DNA of 64,000 nt from Methanobrevibacter ruminantium (lineage in GTDB: Archaea; Methanobacteriota; Methanobacteria; Methanobacteriales; Methanobacteriaceae): assembly GCA_004553595.1 (NCBI GenBank), contig SFKZ01000002.1, positions 62,001-126,000 of the forward strand, given 5' to 3'. Positions 42,790 through 52,759 of this stretch are shown here, one piece after another; positions within the stretch are counted from its first letter, which is position 1, and each line of letters begins with the position of its first letter. The position numbers and the translations under genes are program-made. The notes beneath the pieces are model-generated. The model did not search any database. It was given only the letters and a program-made list of their open reading frames with translations, and was not told the DNA's origin.

Positions 42790-42809
42790 GGATAGAAAAG
42801 AATCTATCC
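42790..42809 (-). terminator. Terminator of the ribosomal protein operon
   Basis: GGATAG and CTATCC pair around an eight-base loop, and on the minus strand TTTATTTTTTC follows. The stem includes the stop codon of the L12 gene (GGA-TAG). Confidence 0.7.
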
Positions 42810-43109
42810 GAATAAAGCACCTAAACCAGCGGTTGCTGCTGCAGCTGCTTGTTCTTCGTCTTCTTCTTCCTCTTCTTCTTCCTCTTCTTCTGCTGCTGCA
42901 GCTGCAGGAGCTGCTGCTGCAGGAGCTGCTGCCATAGCAGTAGTTTCCATAGCTTCTTCAATATCAACATCTTCTAATGCTGCGATTAAAGCTTTTACTC
43001 TGGATTCATCTACATCAGCGCCAGCTGCTTCTAAGATTTTAGTTACATTTTCTTCATTAATATCTTGTTCTGTGGTGTGCAAAATCATTGCCGCATAAAT
43101 ATATTCCAT
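42804..43109 (-). CDS. rpl12: Ribosomal protein L12 (P1/P2 type)
   Basis: 101 residues. The N-terminal dimerisation helices are MEYIYAAMILHTTEQDINEE, then an Ala-rich hinge, a run of about ten Glu, and the C-terminal GLGALFG that recruits translation factors. The same tail ends L10. It forms the ribosome stalk as dimers on L10. Last gene of the operon. Confidence 0.96.
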   Translation of the reverse strand: MEYIYAAMILHTTEQDINEENVTKILEAAGADVDESRVKALIAALEDVDIEEAMETTAMAAAPAAAAPAAAAAEEEEEEEEEEDEEQAAAAATAGLGALFG

Positions 43110-43220
43110 GTTATCACCGTTTTTGTTATAATAATTTATTTTTTAAAAATCCAATACATATTAGTTTTTATATTGAATCTTGTGTTTTTTAAATTAAAAA
43201 GTATAAATTTTAAATTTTAT

Positions 43221-44225
43221 CTAACCGAACAAAGCACCTAATCCAAGTGCTGCAGTTTCTTCACTTTTATCTTCTTCTTCCTCTTCTTCTTCCTCTTCTT
43301 CTGCTGCTTCTTCAACGACAGGAGCTGCTGCTACTGCAACATTTGCTAATTTATTAGCAATTTCGTCATCAATAGCGTCAGAAGATAATTCACCCGCTAA
43401 TGCTAACATCTTAGCGTTTGCAAGTGCAATTAACATATCAGAAGTTTTGTCTGTAGGAATAGCTGCTTCAATAGCAACATTGTATGCTTTGGTATGAGCA
43501 GTACTGATAATAGTTGAAATAGTTTGGCTAGTTGGGAACGCACTAAATACAGATAAGTTAAATGCTTTAGTAAATGCAGTTTGAATATCTGCAATAGTTT
43601 CTTCTTCATCAATAGCTAATACGTCTGCTTTAAAGATAGAGCCTTCTTCATATACAGCTTTAAGATCCATACCTACTTCCATAGGTTTGATATCCATTCT
43701 GGTTAAAGCAGAAGCTACTTGTTTAGAAACTTCTTCTCCAGCTTTTACTACAACAGTATCTTTAGAAACTACAATTTTTCCTTTGTCGATTTTAGCAGGT
43801 ACACCTATTTGTTGTAAGTCACCAAGGAACGGACCTGGTGGGAATCCAGTGTCTCCAGCAGGTACAACAATATCATCAGGAGCAGTTGCGCCAGCTTTTG
43901 CAGGAGCAGATGTTTTACTGTCTTCTAATATTTTGTACAATCTGAAAGGATTCATGTCAGTACATACAAGTGCAGGTTGACCTTCCATAAAATCAGAAAG
44001 CCCAGTAATGTTAGCTTTCTCATTATCACAATCTTCTAAAGCTAATTTCATAAGGTTAATTTTAGATAATCTGATAGTTGCTTTTCCTGCAAGAGTTTTT
44101 CTCATTTCTTGTAATTGTCTAGCAGGAATGTTTAATAAGTTAACAATACCTACAACTTCTGCAGATTCGATTAAACCTTTAAGTTCATTAACTTCTTCTT
44201 TTTTCCATTCAGCAACGTGAGCCAT
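43221..44225 (-). CDS. rpl10: Ribosomal protein L10 (P0 type)
   Basis: 334 residues. The rRNA-binding domain (WKKEEVNELKGLIESAE ...) is followed by an archaeal insertion, helices that bind L12 dimers, a Glu-rich hinge and the GLGALFG tail shared with L12. It is the stalk base. It starts one base after the L1 stop, and L12 follows about 110 bases later. Full length for archaea. Confidence 0.96.
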   Translation of the reverse strand: MAHVAEWKKEEVNELKGLIESAEVVGIVNLLNIPARQLQEMRKTLAGKATIRLSKINLMKLALEDCDNEKANITGLSDFMEGQPALVCTDMNPFRLYKILEDSKTSAPAKAGATAPDDIVVPAGDTGFPPGPFLGDLQQIGVPAKIDKGKIVVSKDTVVVKAGEEVSKQVASALTRMDIKPMEVGMDLKAVYEEGSIFKADVLAIDEEETIADIQTAFTKAFNLSVFSAFPTSQTISTIISTAHTKAYNVAIEAAIPTDKTSDMLIALANAKMLALAGELSSDAIDDEIANKLANVAVAAAPVVEEAAEEEEEEEEEEDKSEETAALGLGALFG

Positions 44226-44226
44226 C

Positions 44227-44865
44227 TTAGATCACCCTCACTACTGAACCCATTGTCGCTTTAATATACATGGATTTTATTTGGTTTCTTCCTTTTTCTA
44301 AATTGCGGTCTAATACTGCAAGAACAGCTTCAATATTTTCAGCTAACTTCTCGTCATCCATATCTTGAGTTCCAACTAAGATTTGAATAGAAGGTTGTTG
44401 TTTAACACCTACTTTAATGGTAGCTTGAGTTCTTTCAAGCAATGGTTCAATTCTTGCACTAGCGGGTACCGGTTTAGGCATCTTATTACGAGGTCCTAAA
44501 ATACGACCTAAGAATCTACCTACAAGTGGCATCATATCAGCTTGTGCGATAAATGAATCGACAGAATTAACTACTTTTTTAGCAGCTTTAATGTCTTTAC
44601 CAAATTCTTGTAAATCTTCTTTGGAAATCACGACATCTACACCAGCATTTTTAGCAGCAAGAGCTAATTCCCCATCAGCGATGACTCCGATTTTGATCTC
44701 TTTGCCACGGCCATTAGGAAGAGCTACTTCTTCGCTAAATCTGTTTTCTGGTTTTCTGACATCTAAATCCTTGAGGTTAATGATAACATCAATGGATTGA
44801 GTGAAGTTTCTCGGCTTAGCTTGTTCTTTTGCCTCCTTCACCGCATCAATAATCTCTTGTGTCAT
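44227..44865 (-). CDS. rpl1: Ribosomal protein L1
   Basis: 212 residues. It has the two-domain L1 pattern (FTQSIDVIINLKDLDVRKPE, GRFLGRILGPRNKMPKP, and the C-terminal IKSMYIKATMG). It binds the L1 stalk of 23S rRNA. In Methanococcus, L1 represses its own L1-L10-L12 mRNA; a similar control is possible here, since a 378-base gap separates this gene from L11. GGAGG precedes the ATG. Confidence 0.96.
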   Translation of the reverse strand: MTQEIIDAVKEAKEQAKPRNFTQSIDVIINLKDLDVRKPENRFSEEVALPNGRGKEIKIGVIADGELALAAKNAGVDVVISKEDLQEFGKDIKAAKKVVNSVDSFIAQADMMPLVGRFLGRILGPRNKMPKPVPASARIEPLLERTQATIKVGVKQQPSIQILVGTQDMDDEKLAENIEAVLAVLDRNLEKGRNQIKSMYIKATMGSVVRVI

Positions 44866-45243
44866 ATATATCCTCCATGAACTTTGTTCATTTGGAATTT
44901 TTACGAGAAATCTTAAAATTAAATAAAATCTTTAAAAAGCATTTATAAAATCTTTAGATTCCTTTTAATATATCAATTAAAACCATATTTCCCTAGAACA
45001 AGTAGGAAAATACAATTTTAATATCATTTACATTTAAGTGAATAGATATTATCTATTTATCATAATTAGCTGTTGATATTAAATTAAGAAGATAGATTAA
45101 GAAAGTTATAAACATAAATTTTAATAATCTAATTTATAATTAAATTCAATCATGCAAATTAATCACTTAAATAAATAATATATTAAGCATAATTTTCTAA
45201 TTAAATTTTAAGCATTAGTAAGTATCTTACCAGAATAGCAAAT
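44866..45243. other. Gap between L11 and L1, possible internal promoter
   Basis: 378 AT-rich bases inside an otherwise compact operon. No gene seen. It may hold a separate promoter for L1-L10-L12. Confidence 0.4.
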
Positions 45244-45726
45244 CTATTCTACTAAAATATCATCATACTCTCCAGCATCAACTGCTTTTTGAGCATCTCT
45301 AGGGTCTTTACCGTCAACGGTAATTCCCATACTTACACAAGTACCCATAATTTCTTTGGTTGCTGCTTTGTAATCATTTGCGAGTAATGAATCGAATTTC
45401 ATTCTTGCAACTTTGAAAGCTTGCTCTACAGATAAATCTGCTGCAACTTCAGCACCAGGTTCATGAGCACCTTTTTCAATGCCAAGTTCATCCATAATAA
45501 GTGCAGTTGTTGGAGGAGTACCAATCTCAATTTCAAATTCTTTAGTGCTGCTGTCAATAGTGATTATTACAGGTACTTTCATACCAGCGAAATCAGCACT
45601 TTTTTTATTGATCTCTTCAACTACTTGCATCATATTAACACCGAAAGGTCCAATTGCAGGGCCTAATGGTGGTCCAGGAGTAGCTGTTCCACCTTCGAGA
45701 AGAACTTCAACTGTATCTTTAGCCAT
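45244..45726 (-). CDS. rpl11: Ribosomal protein L11
   Basis: 160 residues. The N-terminal GGTATPGPPLGPAIGPFGVN is diagnostic, and the C-terminal rRNA-binding domain holds KEIMGTCVSMGI. It forms the GTPase-associated centre with 23S rRNA. The start overlaps the Spt5 stop by one base, so the two are coupled. Length normal. Confidence 0.97.
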   Translation of the reverse strand: MAKDTVEVLLEGGTATPGPPLGPAIGPFGVNMMQVVEEINKKSADFAGMKVPVIITIDSSTKEFEIEIGTPPTTALIMDELGIEKGAHEPGAEVAADLSVEQAFKVARMKFDSLLANDYKAATKEIMGTCVSMGITVDGKDPRDAQKAVDAGEYDDILVE

Positions 45727-46217
45727 TAGTCAGCCTCCTTTTTAATAATTCTAATTTGATCAGCTTTAACAGTAACAGGAATAGGAACTGCTGCTTCAAT
45801 TAACTCGAGAACTACTTCTTCACGAGATTCATCTAAACGAACAACTTTAGATTTTTCACCTTTGAAAGGACCTGAAACAAGTTCAACAATACTTCCTTTT
45901 TGTATTGAAGAAATGATAGGTTGTGGTTTCAAGAATTTTTTAACTTCTCCCAAGGTTATTTGGCTGTTTGCATCTATAGTTCCATCTTTTTTAGCACCTA
46001 CAATACCTCTTAAATGACGAACCTTCATATCAGGGTTCTTCATATCAAGGTTAGTTGCAGATTCGACTATAATATAACCTTTTAATGATTCCGGCACCAC
46101 GATTGATTTAATATCTACTCCAGGCTTGTCCGCTTTCATCGCTAAAAGTCTTGCAACATTTCTTTCTTGACCTGCTGATGTTTTAAGAGCAAATATGGAA
46201 TTTTTATCATCTTCCAT
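45726..46217 (-). CDS. spt5: Transcription elongation factor Spt5 (NusG)
   Basis: 163 residues. The NGN domain (FALKTSAGQERNVARLLAMK; VPESLKGYIIVES) is followed by a KOW domain (IQKGSIVELVSGPFKGEKSKV). With Spt4 it clamps RNA polymerase and promotes elongation. It is in the usual archaeal order secE-spt5-rpl11. Confidence 0.95.
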   Translation of the reverse strand: MEDDKNSIFALKTSAGQERNVARLLAMKADKPGVDIKSIVVPESLKGYIIVESATNLDMKNPDMKVRHLRGIVGAKKDGTIDANSQITLGEVKKFLKPQPIISSIQKGSIVELVSGPFKGEKSKVVRLDESREEVVLELIEAAVPIPVTVKADQIRIIKKEAD

Positions 46218-46587
46218 TTAAATTCACCTATAATTAATATTTATAATTTAATAATTTATAATAAACTTATAGATTAAATTGAGTTATACAAATAAAATTT
46301 AATTATTTCCCTTAATTTAAATATCCATATAGAAGCACTTTCTTTCAATTCCAATCTATTTTTTGTAAGATTACAAAACAGCAGCAATTATTTGAATTTT
46401 GAAAAAACTAACAAAATTAAATAATCTATAGATTAGAATCTACGATTTAAATTTAAGAAAATATGAATTTTAAAGTAAAATAAATAAAATTAGATTCATA
46501 TAATAAAAATATATATATTATTTATAATATATAAATGTTTCAATTTTTGTACTTTCAAAATAAAAAAATTACAAAAAATAAAAATTT

Positions 46588-46607
46588 AATAACTGAAGCC
46601 AGTTATT
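46588..46607 (-). terminator. Hairpin after secE
   Basis: AATAACTG and CAGTTATT pair perfectly around a four-base loop, and a T-rich tract follows on the minus strand. It lies between secE (ends 46730) and spt5 (starts 46217), so a new promoter for spt5 probably lies in 46218-46587. That stretch shows no gene. Confidence 0.55.
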
Positions 46608-46729
46608 AAAAAAATGATTAAAAAATAGCTATTAATTTATAAAAACTTATAAAATTATAGAATTTTAGAAATTTAAAAATTTAGAATTTTAGAATTTCGG
46701 AAATTCATAAAAAAAATAAAAATCTGAAA

Positions 46730-46909
46730 TTATAAGCCTAATAATTGGCCGAATAAAACAATTATAAAACCAATTACTCCAATGATTGCAATACCGATTG
46801 CAGTAACTTTGGAAAAATTGAAGTATTCTTCACGATCTGGTTTTCTAGCTACTTTTAATACTCTTTTACTTTGTTTTATAAAATCACTAGTAGTTTCCTT
46901 AATATTCAT
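46730..46909 (-). CDS. secE: Preprotein translocase subunit SecE/Sec61 gamma
   Basis: 59 residues. The segment FIKQSKRVLKVARKPDREEY followed by one membrane helix (about 34-57) is the minimal archaeal SecE. It clamps SecY in the translocon. Missing from simple ORF lists because of its size. It lies in the standard place between ftsZ and spt5. Confidence 0.93.
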   Translation of the reverse strand: MNIKETTSDFIKQSKRVLKVARKPDREEYFNFSKVTAIGIAIIGVIGFIIVLFGQLLGL

Positions 46910-47170
46910 TGAAAATCCCTACATATATAAAAGTTAAGTTAATAATAATTTTTTTAAAAAACAAGATTAATTTTAGCTTTTTTATAATCTTCATTAATCT
47001 ATAATTAATCTACAATTAATCTCTAGTTTAATCTTAATTTATAATAATATTATATGTTTTATTTAATTACATTAATAAAGTTTTGCATGATAATATTAAA
47101 AGATCATGACAAAAAATTGTAAAAAATAGACTAAAATAATTGTAAATAAAATTAAAAAAGAAAAAAAGAA

Positions 47171-47222
47171 TTATCACCCGAAAGAGTGATAAATTTTGAT
47201 GTGTTTTGAATTACCAAAACAC
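47171..47222 (-). terminator. Two hairpins downstream of ftsZ
   Basis: GTGTTTTG/CAAAACAC (47201-47222) and TTATCAC/GTGATAA (47171-47192) are perfect stems after the ftsZ stop. The second is followed by a T-rich tract on the minus strand. Confidence 0.6.
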
Positions 47223-47255
47223 TTAAAATCTAAAACTGAAATCTAAAGCTTAAGC

Positions 47256-48422
47256 TTAGAATATGCCATCTAAGAACTCATCTAAAGGATCTACAGGAGC
47301 ATCATCAGATTGTCCTAAAACAGTTCCTTCAAAGTCATCATCGATGTCTATTTCTTCGAAATCATCCTTTTTAGGTTCGATGGTGTATTGGGATTTTACA
47401 CCAGAAACAACAATGGTAGTTCTTATCATGTTTTGTAAGTCTTCATCGATTTGAGCTCCCCAAATGATGTTAGCTTCTGGATCTAATCTGTCACCAACAA
47501 TTTGAACGATTTTTTCAGCTTCATTCAAGGTTAAGTCAGAACTACCTGAAATGTTAATTAAAGCGCCTTTAGCATTGGAAATGTCAATGTCTAATAATGG
47601 GCTGCTTAATGCTTCATGTACAGATTCAATAGCTCTGTCACCAGATTCAGATTCTCCCATACCAATCATAGCCATACCGGAACCTTTCATGATGGAACTA
47701 ATGTCAGCAAAGTCTAAACTGATAAGTCCAGGTTTGGTAATGAGTTCGGTAATTCCTTTAACAGCTCTTCCTAAGATTTCATCTGAAGCCATGAAAGCCT
47801 TGTTTAAAGGAAGGTTAGGAGCAACTTCTAATAATTTGTCATTAGGAATAACAATTACAGTATCTGCATTTTCTTGAAGTTTTTCTAAACCGATTTCTGC
47901 ATTTTCTCTTCTTTTTACACCTTCAGCAGAGAATGGCATGGTTGCAACAGCAACAGTTAAAGCGCCTGCTTTTTTAGCTACTTTGGAAATTACAGGTGCA
48001 GAACCAGTACCGGTTCCTCCACCAAGACCGCAAGTAACAAATACCATGTCAGCGCCTTCTAATTCTTCTCTAATGTCTTCTTCACTTTCTTCAGCGGATT
48101 CTTCACCGATGGTAGGTTCTCCACCAGCACCGAGACCGCCACAAGTTTGTCTGCCTAAAAGTAATTTTTTATCAGCAGTACTGTAGAATAAATCTTGAGC
48201 ATCAGTATTTACAGTAATAGTTTTTGCACCTTCAATACCAATTTCATTTAATCTGGAAATGGTATTGTTTCCTGCGCCACCAGTACCAACTACAATAATG
48301 TTAGCTTGGCTTTCACTAATGATTTTTAACAATTCTTCGTCTAAATCATCGTTTGATTTTTTAGGAGCAGAATTTTCAATGGTTTCTTCTGATCCTTTAA
48401 TTGCATCATCTATAAATTTCAC
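47256..48422 (-). CDS. ftsZ: Cell division GTPase FtsZ
   Basis: 388 residues from GTG 48422, chosen because GTG-AAA-TTT begins the conserved KFIDDAIKGSEE start; the frame is open five codons further. The GTP-binding tubulin signature is GGGTGTGSAPV, with the T3 region and TMPFSAEGVKRRENA. The C-terminus ends in an acidic tail, LDEFLDGIF, that would bind partner proteins. It forms the division ring. Confidence 0.95.
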   Translation of the reverse strand: MKFIDDAIKGSEETIENSAPKKSNDDLDEELLKIISESQANIIVVGTGGAGNNTISRLNEIGIEGAKTITVNTDAQDLFYSTADKKLLLGRQTCGGLGAGGEPTIGEESAEESEEDIREELEGADMVFVTCGLGGGTGTGSAPVISKVAKKAGALTVAVATMPFSAEGVKRRENAEIGLEKLQENADTVIVIPNDKLLEVAPNLPLNKAFMASDEILGRAVKGITELITKPGLISLDFADISSIMKGSGMAMIGMGESESGDRAIESVHEALSSPLLDIDISNAKGALINISGSSDLTLNEAEKIVQIVGDRLDPEANIIWGAQIDEDLQNMIRTTIVVSGVKSQYTIEPKKDDFEEIDIDDDFEGTVLGQSDDAPVDPLDEFLDGIF

Positions 48423-48710
48423 GAGTAAACCCCACAAATTTTATTAATTTAAAAATTATTTTTAATAAGTATAAACTATTTACTATTATTTATTAAATAT
48501 GTTTAAAGTAATATTTAAATGTAAATGAAATATTAGCAAAAATATACAAAATTTCTAAATTTGTATAAATTAATTTTTAAATCTGATTTTTAAATTAGTA
48601 TTTTTATTATTAATTTTATAATATATAACAATTACCCATTAATCTTAAAATAAATAAATAAAGAAAAAAGTAAGAAAAAAGTTTTAATAGATTAAAACTA
48701 GAATTAGGCA

Positions 48711-49277
48711 TTATCTTGGCATGGCTATGATTTCATGGAATTTTATGTCAAATACATTAGTCATGTTAGCTGCAGTCATGACAACAGCAGTGTCCACTCC
48801 ATGACCTGTTCCACCAATAGCTATTATCTCTTCGCCTACTGGAATCAAACCTGCATCTGCAAGCATGATGGAGATTTCTGCACACACTTTCATTCCTTGA
48901 CAGAATGTTCTGTAAGTTGCTGCAATGATTTCTACAGGAGTTGCTCCACCGAATTTCTTGGAAATGCTTTTTCCAACACCGCTTAATGCATGTGAACCCA
49001 TAAATGTTACAACACCTTCATCTTCAAGCTTTGCTCTGGTTTCATCATCCATTTGTGCCTTATTCGCTTCCTTGAAACCTACATGATGGGAACAGTTTAC
49101 AATGGTTACATCCATGTCCTTCAATGCTTCATTAAGCTTTAAGGCACTTGCACCAGTGGAGGATGCAATAGCCACATATTTAATATCAGAGCCTTCTAAT
49201 CTTTCTTTAACAAGTCCAATAAGCGCATCGGTATTTTCAATGCCTGGTTTTTCAAAATAAGTGATTGCTTTTTCCAT
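48711..49277 (-). CDS. Pyruvate kinase C-terminal-domain-like protein (COG1751)
   Basis: 188 residues. The pattern YVAIASSTGASALKLNEAL, NCSHHVGFKE and IIAIGGTGHGVDTA is that of the stand-alone pyruvate kinase alpha/beta domain (PF02887-like), without the catalytic barrel. Archaeal members are of unknown function. Single gene between ftsZ and a divergent gene. Confidence 0.75.
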   Translation of the reverse strand: MEKAITYFEKPGIENTDALIGLVKERLEGSDIKYVAIASSTGASALKLNEALKDMDVTIVNCSHHVGFKEANKAQMDDETRAKLEDEGVVTFMGSHALSGVGKSISKKFGGATPVEIIAATYRTFCQGMKVCAEISIMLADAGLIPVGEEIIAIGGTGHGVDTAVVMTAANMTNVFDIKFHEIIAMPR

Positions 49278-49409
49278 AAAAATTCTCCTATAAATAATGT
49301 GAAATTAAAAATTATATAAATTCAAAAAATTCTATAAGTTTATACAATAATAATTATATATTTACTAATATAAAATTATACTATTAATCGAATTAACTAT
49401 TGAGATACC

Positions 49410-50312
49410 ATGACAACCAATCCAACCTATAAAGAAGCAGAAACAGAGAAAGGTCAAAAATACAAATATGTGGAAATTAAGGGATACAAGGTAATTCCTA
49501 TTGAAACACATTACATCAAACCTAATGAAAGCATAGACTTCATGATAGATGACATCTCCAAATTGGCAAATGAAGGGGATTACTTGGTCATTGCAGAAAC
49601 TCCCATCTCTGTATCTCAAGGAAGATTGGTTGATGAAGCGGATTACACACCATCATTGAAGGCAACATTCTTGGCTACATACTGGAGCAAATACTTCTGG
49701 GGATATGTTCTTGGACCGATTCTTGGAATCAAGGAAAGAACCATTAAAAATTTAAGAAAACTTCCAGAAGAATCCAAAAGGCATAAAGAAGTTGTATTGC
49801 AGCTTTACGGTTGGAAACATGCATTGAAGCCAGCTTCAGAAGCGGGAATCGATTTAAGCAATGCACCAGGAACATGCGTATCACTGCTTCCTGAAAACCC
49901 TGAAAAGGTAGCAAAGGAAATAACTGAAGACATAAAAAGCAAAACCAACAACACAATAACAACATTGATTATAGACACTGATGCAACTTATAGAAGAGGA
50001 AACAAATACTTTACAGGACTTCCAATAGCTATTCCTGGAATTGAAGCGGACAAAGGGGTTTTCGGATACACATTAGGACAGCTTTCAGAAAACTTGGGAT
50101 CTACTCCGTTAGGATGTTCAAGAGAGATAGATGTTGATGAAGCGATTGAAATAGCTAATGTTGCTGAAGATTATCAGAAATCATTATCCACTGCAATGGA
50201 AACCATTTATAGTGTAAAAGACGTGTTGGATTCTGACACTCATGAAGTTACTGTAGAATCATTAGATTCCATCATCCATACACCAGCAGTTCTAATTAGA
50301 AAAATGGAATAA
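49410..50312 (+). CDS. F420-0:glutamate ligase-like protein (CofE family)
   Basis: 300 residues. YVEIKGYKVIPIETHYIKPN and GDYLVIAETPISVSQGRLVD resemble the PF01996 F420-0:gamma-glutamyl ligase fold, and TTLIIDTDATYRRGN supplies the acidic metal ligands. It is longer than typical CofE (about 250), so it may be a paralogue with another amide-forming role. Starts at ATG 49410; GAGA upstream is a weak site. Confidence 0.6.
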   Translation: MTTNPTYKEAETEKGQKYKYVEIKGYKVIPIETHYIKPNESIDFMIDDISKLANEGDYLVIAETPISVSQGRLVDEADYTPSLKATFLATYWSKYFWGYVLGPILGIKERTIKNLRKLPEESKRHKEVVLQLYGWKHALKPASEAGIDLSNAPGTCVSLLPENPEKVAKEITEDIKSKTNNTITTLIIDTDATYRRGNKYFTGLPIAIPGIEADKGVFGYTLGQLSENLGSTPLGCSREIDVDEAIEIANVAEDYQKSLSTAMETIYSVKDVLDSDTHEVTVESLDSIIHTPAVLIRKME

Positions 50313-50436
50313 AATAAAATAGAATAATAAGTAAAATATTAAAATAATTAAAAAATTGAAAATAATTAAAAATAGTTAAAAATAGTTAAAAATAATAAAA
50401 AAATAGAAAATAAGATAAAAAAATAAAAGATAGAAA

Positions 50437-51552
50437 TTATCCTGAAATTATATCTTCAAGAATTTTAATTTCTTCTTTTTTACTATCTATTTTTTCTTGA
50501 TTGTCTTCGAATTCCAAATCAAGGTCACATTCTGGACATAGGAATTCAACAGTTGAAGCGTCTTCAAAGTCAAGACGGTAATGTCCATTTGGACAAACGA
50601 AGAACATATTGTTCTCTTCATATTCCAATTCAGAGTTTAATCTTTTAAGTTCAGAACTTGCTAAATTAAATTCTAACTTTTTGTACTCATTTTCATTGAA
50701 TCTCCAATCGTAAGTGTACCATTGAGTTTCCTTATCCTTATCTCTCTTATAGCTTGCTAAACGCATGTCATATAATTTGTAAAGAATCTTTCTTACAATG
50801 TTTAGCTTACAATTGGTCTTTTCAGAAATCTCTTCATCTGTAGTGTATCCATTCTTAAGGCAATCGATGATTTCATCAAATGTAAGATACCAGAATTTCT
50901 GATTAACTGCTCTTTTTTTAGCTTTTTCCTTTTTAGGCTTTTTAGCTTTTGATTTTTTAGCAGGTTTTTCTTCTTCAGAAGTCTCTTCAACAGTTCCCTT
51001 AACAACTACTTCTTCAGACTCCTTATCTTCATTCATGACCTTTTTATCATCATCAGAGGATTCATCCTTGACTTCTTCAGCATTAACTTCTTCTTGTTTC
51101 TTATCCTCTGCTTCTTCTTCATTTTCTTCCTTTTTCTCTCCCTTAATTAAAGCATTTAAATTATCATTTAATGTTTTTAAGGTTTGTTGGGAATAAGTTT
51201 TTTTAGTTTCCAATAGAAGAGATTCATTTTCTTCAATGAATTGGTCTACAATTTCCAAATCCAATTTGACTTTTTTTGCTATCTCTTCATGGCTAAGCTT
51301 TCCAGATTTAAAGTGTTTAATGATTTTTATACAAATTTCGTTGATTTTTACATTGTAAACGAAGTTGTTTGTTTCAAGCAATTTAAGAATATCTTTAACT
51401 GTTTTAATATCTATTTTAGTTTTTCTAGCAATAGCATTGTCATCACATAATCTGCTCTTAGGCCATTCTTTAAGACATCCTATAACATCTACAGCTTCTT
51501 CGAATTCAAAAATTTCAGGATATAAATTTTGAATAATTGGATCTCTTAACAT
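50437..51552 (-). CDS. tfe: Transcription factor E with N-terminal extension
   Basis: 371 residues. The C-terminal part (about 215-371) is TFE: a winged helix (TDEEISEKTNCKLNIVRKIL, YKLYDMRLASYKRDKDKE), a coiled segment, and a zinc ribbon (CPNGHYRLDF ... FLCPECDLDLEFEDN). TFE helps open promoters with TBP, TFB and RNA polymerase. Ahead of this are two more helix-turn-helix-like repeats (about 35-65 and 80-115) and a Glu/Lys-rich low-complexity linker (about 135-215). Typical archaeal TFE is roughly 160-180 residues, so this is an unusual, doubled form. No frameshift is seen. Confidence 0.85.
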   Translation of the reverse strand: MLRDPIIQNLYPEIFEFEEAVDVIGCLKEWPKSRLCDDNAIARKTKIDIKTVKDILKLLETNNFVYNVKINEICIKIIKHFKSGKLSHEEIAKKVKLDLEIVDQFIEENESLLLETKKTYSQQTLKTLNDNLNALIKGEKKEENEEEAEDKKQEEVNAEEVKDESSDDDKKVMNEDKESEEVVVKGTVEETSEEEKPAKKSKAKKPKKEKAKKRAVNQKFWYLTFDEIIDCLKNGYTTDEEISEKTNCKLNIVRKILYKLYDMRLASYKRDKDKETQWYTYDWRFNENEYKKLEFNLASSELKRLNSELEYEENNMFFVCPNGHYRLDFEDASTVEFLCPECDLDLEFEDNQEKIDSKKEEIKILEDIISG

Positions 51553-51797
51553 AATAATAGTCTTCCTTATAAATATTTAAATTTTAAATCAAAACTAAAT
51601 TAAAAAAATTACTTAATGGTTAATATTATAGTAAATGATTTAATAAATTACATTATATCTATATTTATATACACACTATATTATAAATTTAATGTTTTTA
51701 TATAAAAAATAGTAAAAAATTAATGAAAAAATAAAAAAAGTTAGAAGAATTTTAAAGATTAGAAAAAAATAAAAAAAGAAAAAGTTAAGAAAAATTG

Positions 51798-52301
51798 TTA
51801 TAAAATTGAAACCTTCAAAACCCCTTCCACTTTAATGAATTCATTTAGAAGTTCACCAGGAATCGGATCTTCTGTAATGATTGTCAAAACAGGGTTTGTG
51901 TTCAATTGGGTATCTCCTGCATAAGCTTGACGAATGCTTATATTGTGCTTGCTCATGATCCAAGCGACTTCAGCTAAAACACCATCACTCTTTTCACCAG
52001 CTTCTATTTCAATAACACCTAAATTCAAGCTTTTTGCAATGTTTTTGATTAATGTTCCTGCTGGAATAATATTTGAGAATATTTCATATAACCCTTCATC
52101 AGCAATAATGACATCAACTGTAGATTTAATTACCCTACGATCAACATTTGCAGCGGCTGCCAATGCAGAGTCGCTTATCTTTAAATCTCCACAATATATC
52201 TTACCATCTTCACTTATTCTTAATCCTAACTCAAACATCTTTTGAGCTACAGCCATTCTTGCAGGATATTTACTAAATTTTAAATTTAAACTTTCCCACA
52301 T
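51798..52301 (-). CDS. HTH plus ACT domain regulator (COG1707-like)
   Basis: 167 residues. The N-terminal segment KYPARMAVAQKMFELGLRIS, then ALAAAANVDRRVIKSTVDVI, is a helix-turn-helix; from about 90 an ACT domain (VLAEVAWIMSKHNISIRQAY) follows. ACT domains bind amino acids, so this is a likely amino-acid-responsive regulator. Conserved in Methanobacteriales; target unknown. Confidence 0.75.
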   Translation of the reverse strand: MWESLNLKFSKYPARMAVAQKMFELGLRISEDGKIYCGDLKISDSALAAAANVDRRVIKSTVDVIIADEGLYEIFSNIIPAGTLIKNIAKSLNLGVIEIEAGEKSDGVLAEVAWIMSKHNISIRQAYAGDTQLNTNPVLTIITEDPIPGELLNEFIKVEGVLKVSIL

Positions 52302-52544
52302 GGTATCACCAAGATTTTTCTCTAATAATATATTGTACTTTTAAGTATATAAATGTATAATAATACATAAAAATGTACATTATAAAATAGCATTTCTAAG
52401 ATTTAGTATTAATGTAAAATGAAAAATATCTAAAAAAGATAAAATATCTAAAAAAATGAAAAATATCTAAAAAAAGAATCTTAAAAAAAGACGATAGAAT
52501 TGTCAGTAAGTGTAAAAATTTGAAAAAATAAGTAAAATTAGAAG

Positions 52545-52619
<75 letters not shown>

Positions 52620-52759
52620 ATATAACAAATACAAGTATTATTAACTATATCTAATCTAATATATAAATCTTTTGTATAAAAAAGACTTTGAAAAAAACTG
52701 AAATCAATTAAATTCAAGAAATTCTAATAAAAAAAATAGAGTAATTAAGTTTAAAAAAC

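Noticed and set aside
42629..42820. 63-codon minus-strand frame after L12
   Set aside because: Phe/Ile/Lys-rich translation of an AT-rich gap with a terminator; no ribosome site.
42838..42915. Glu/Ala low-complexity tracts in L12 and L10 as microsatellite expansions
   Set aside because: Acidic hinges of this kind with the GLGALFG tail are normal in archaeal stalk proteins.
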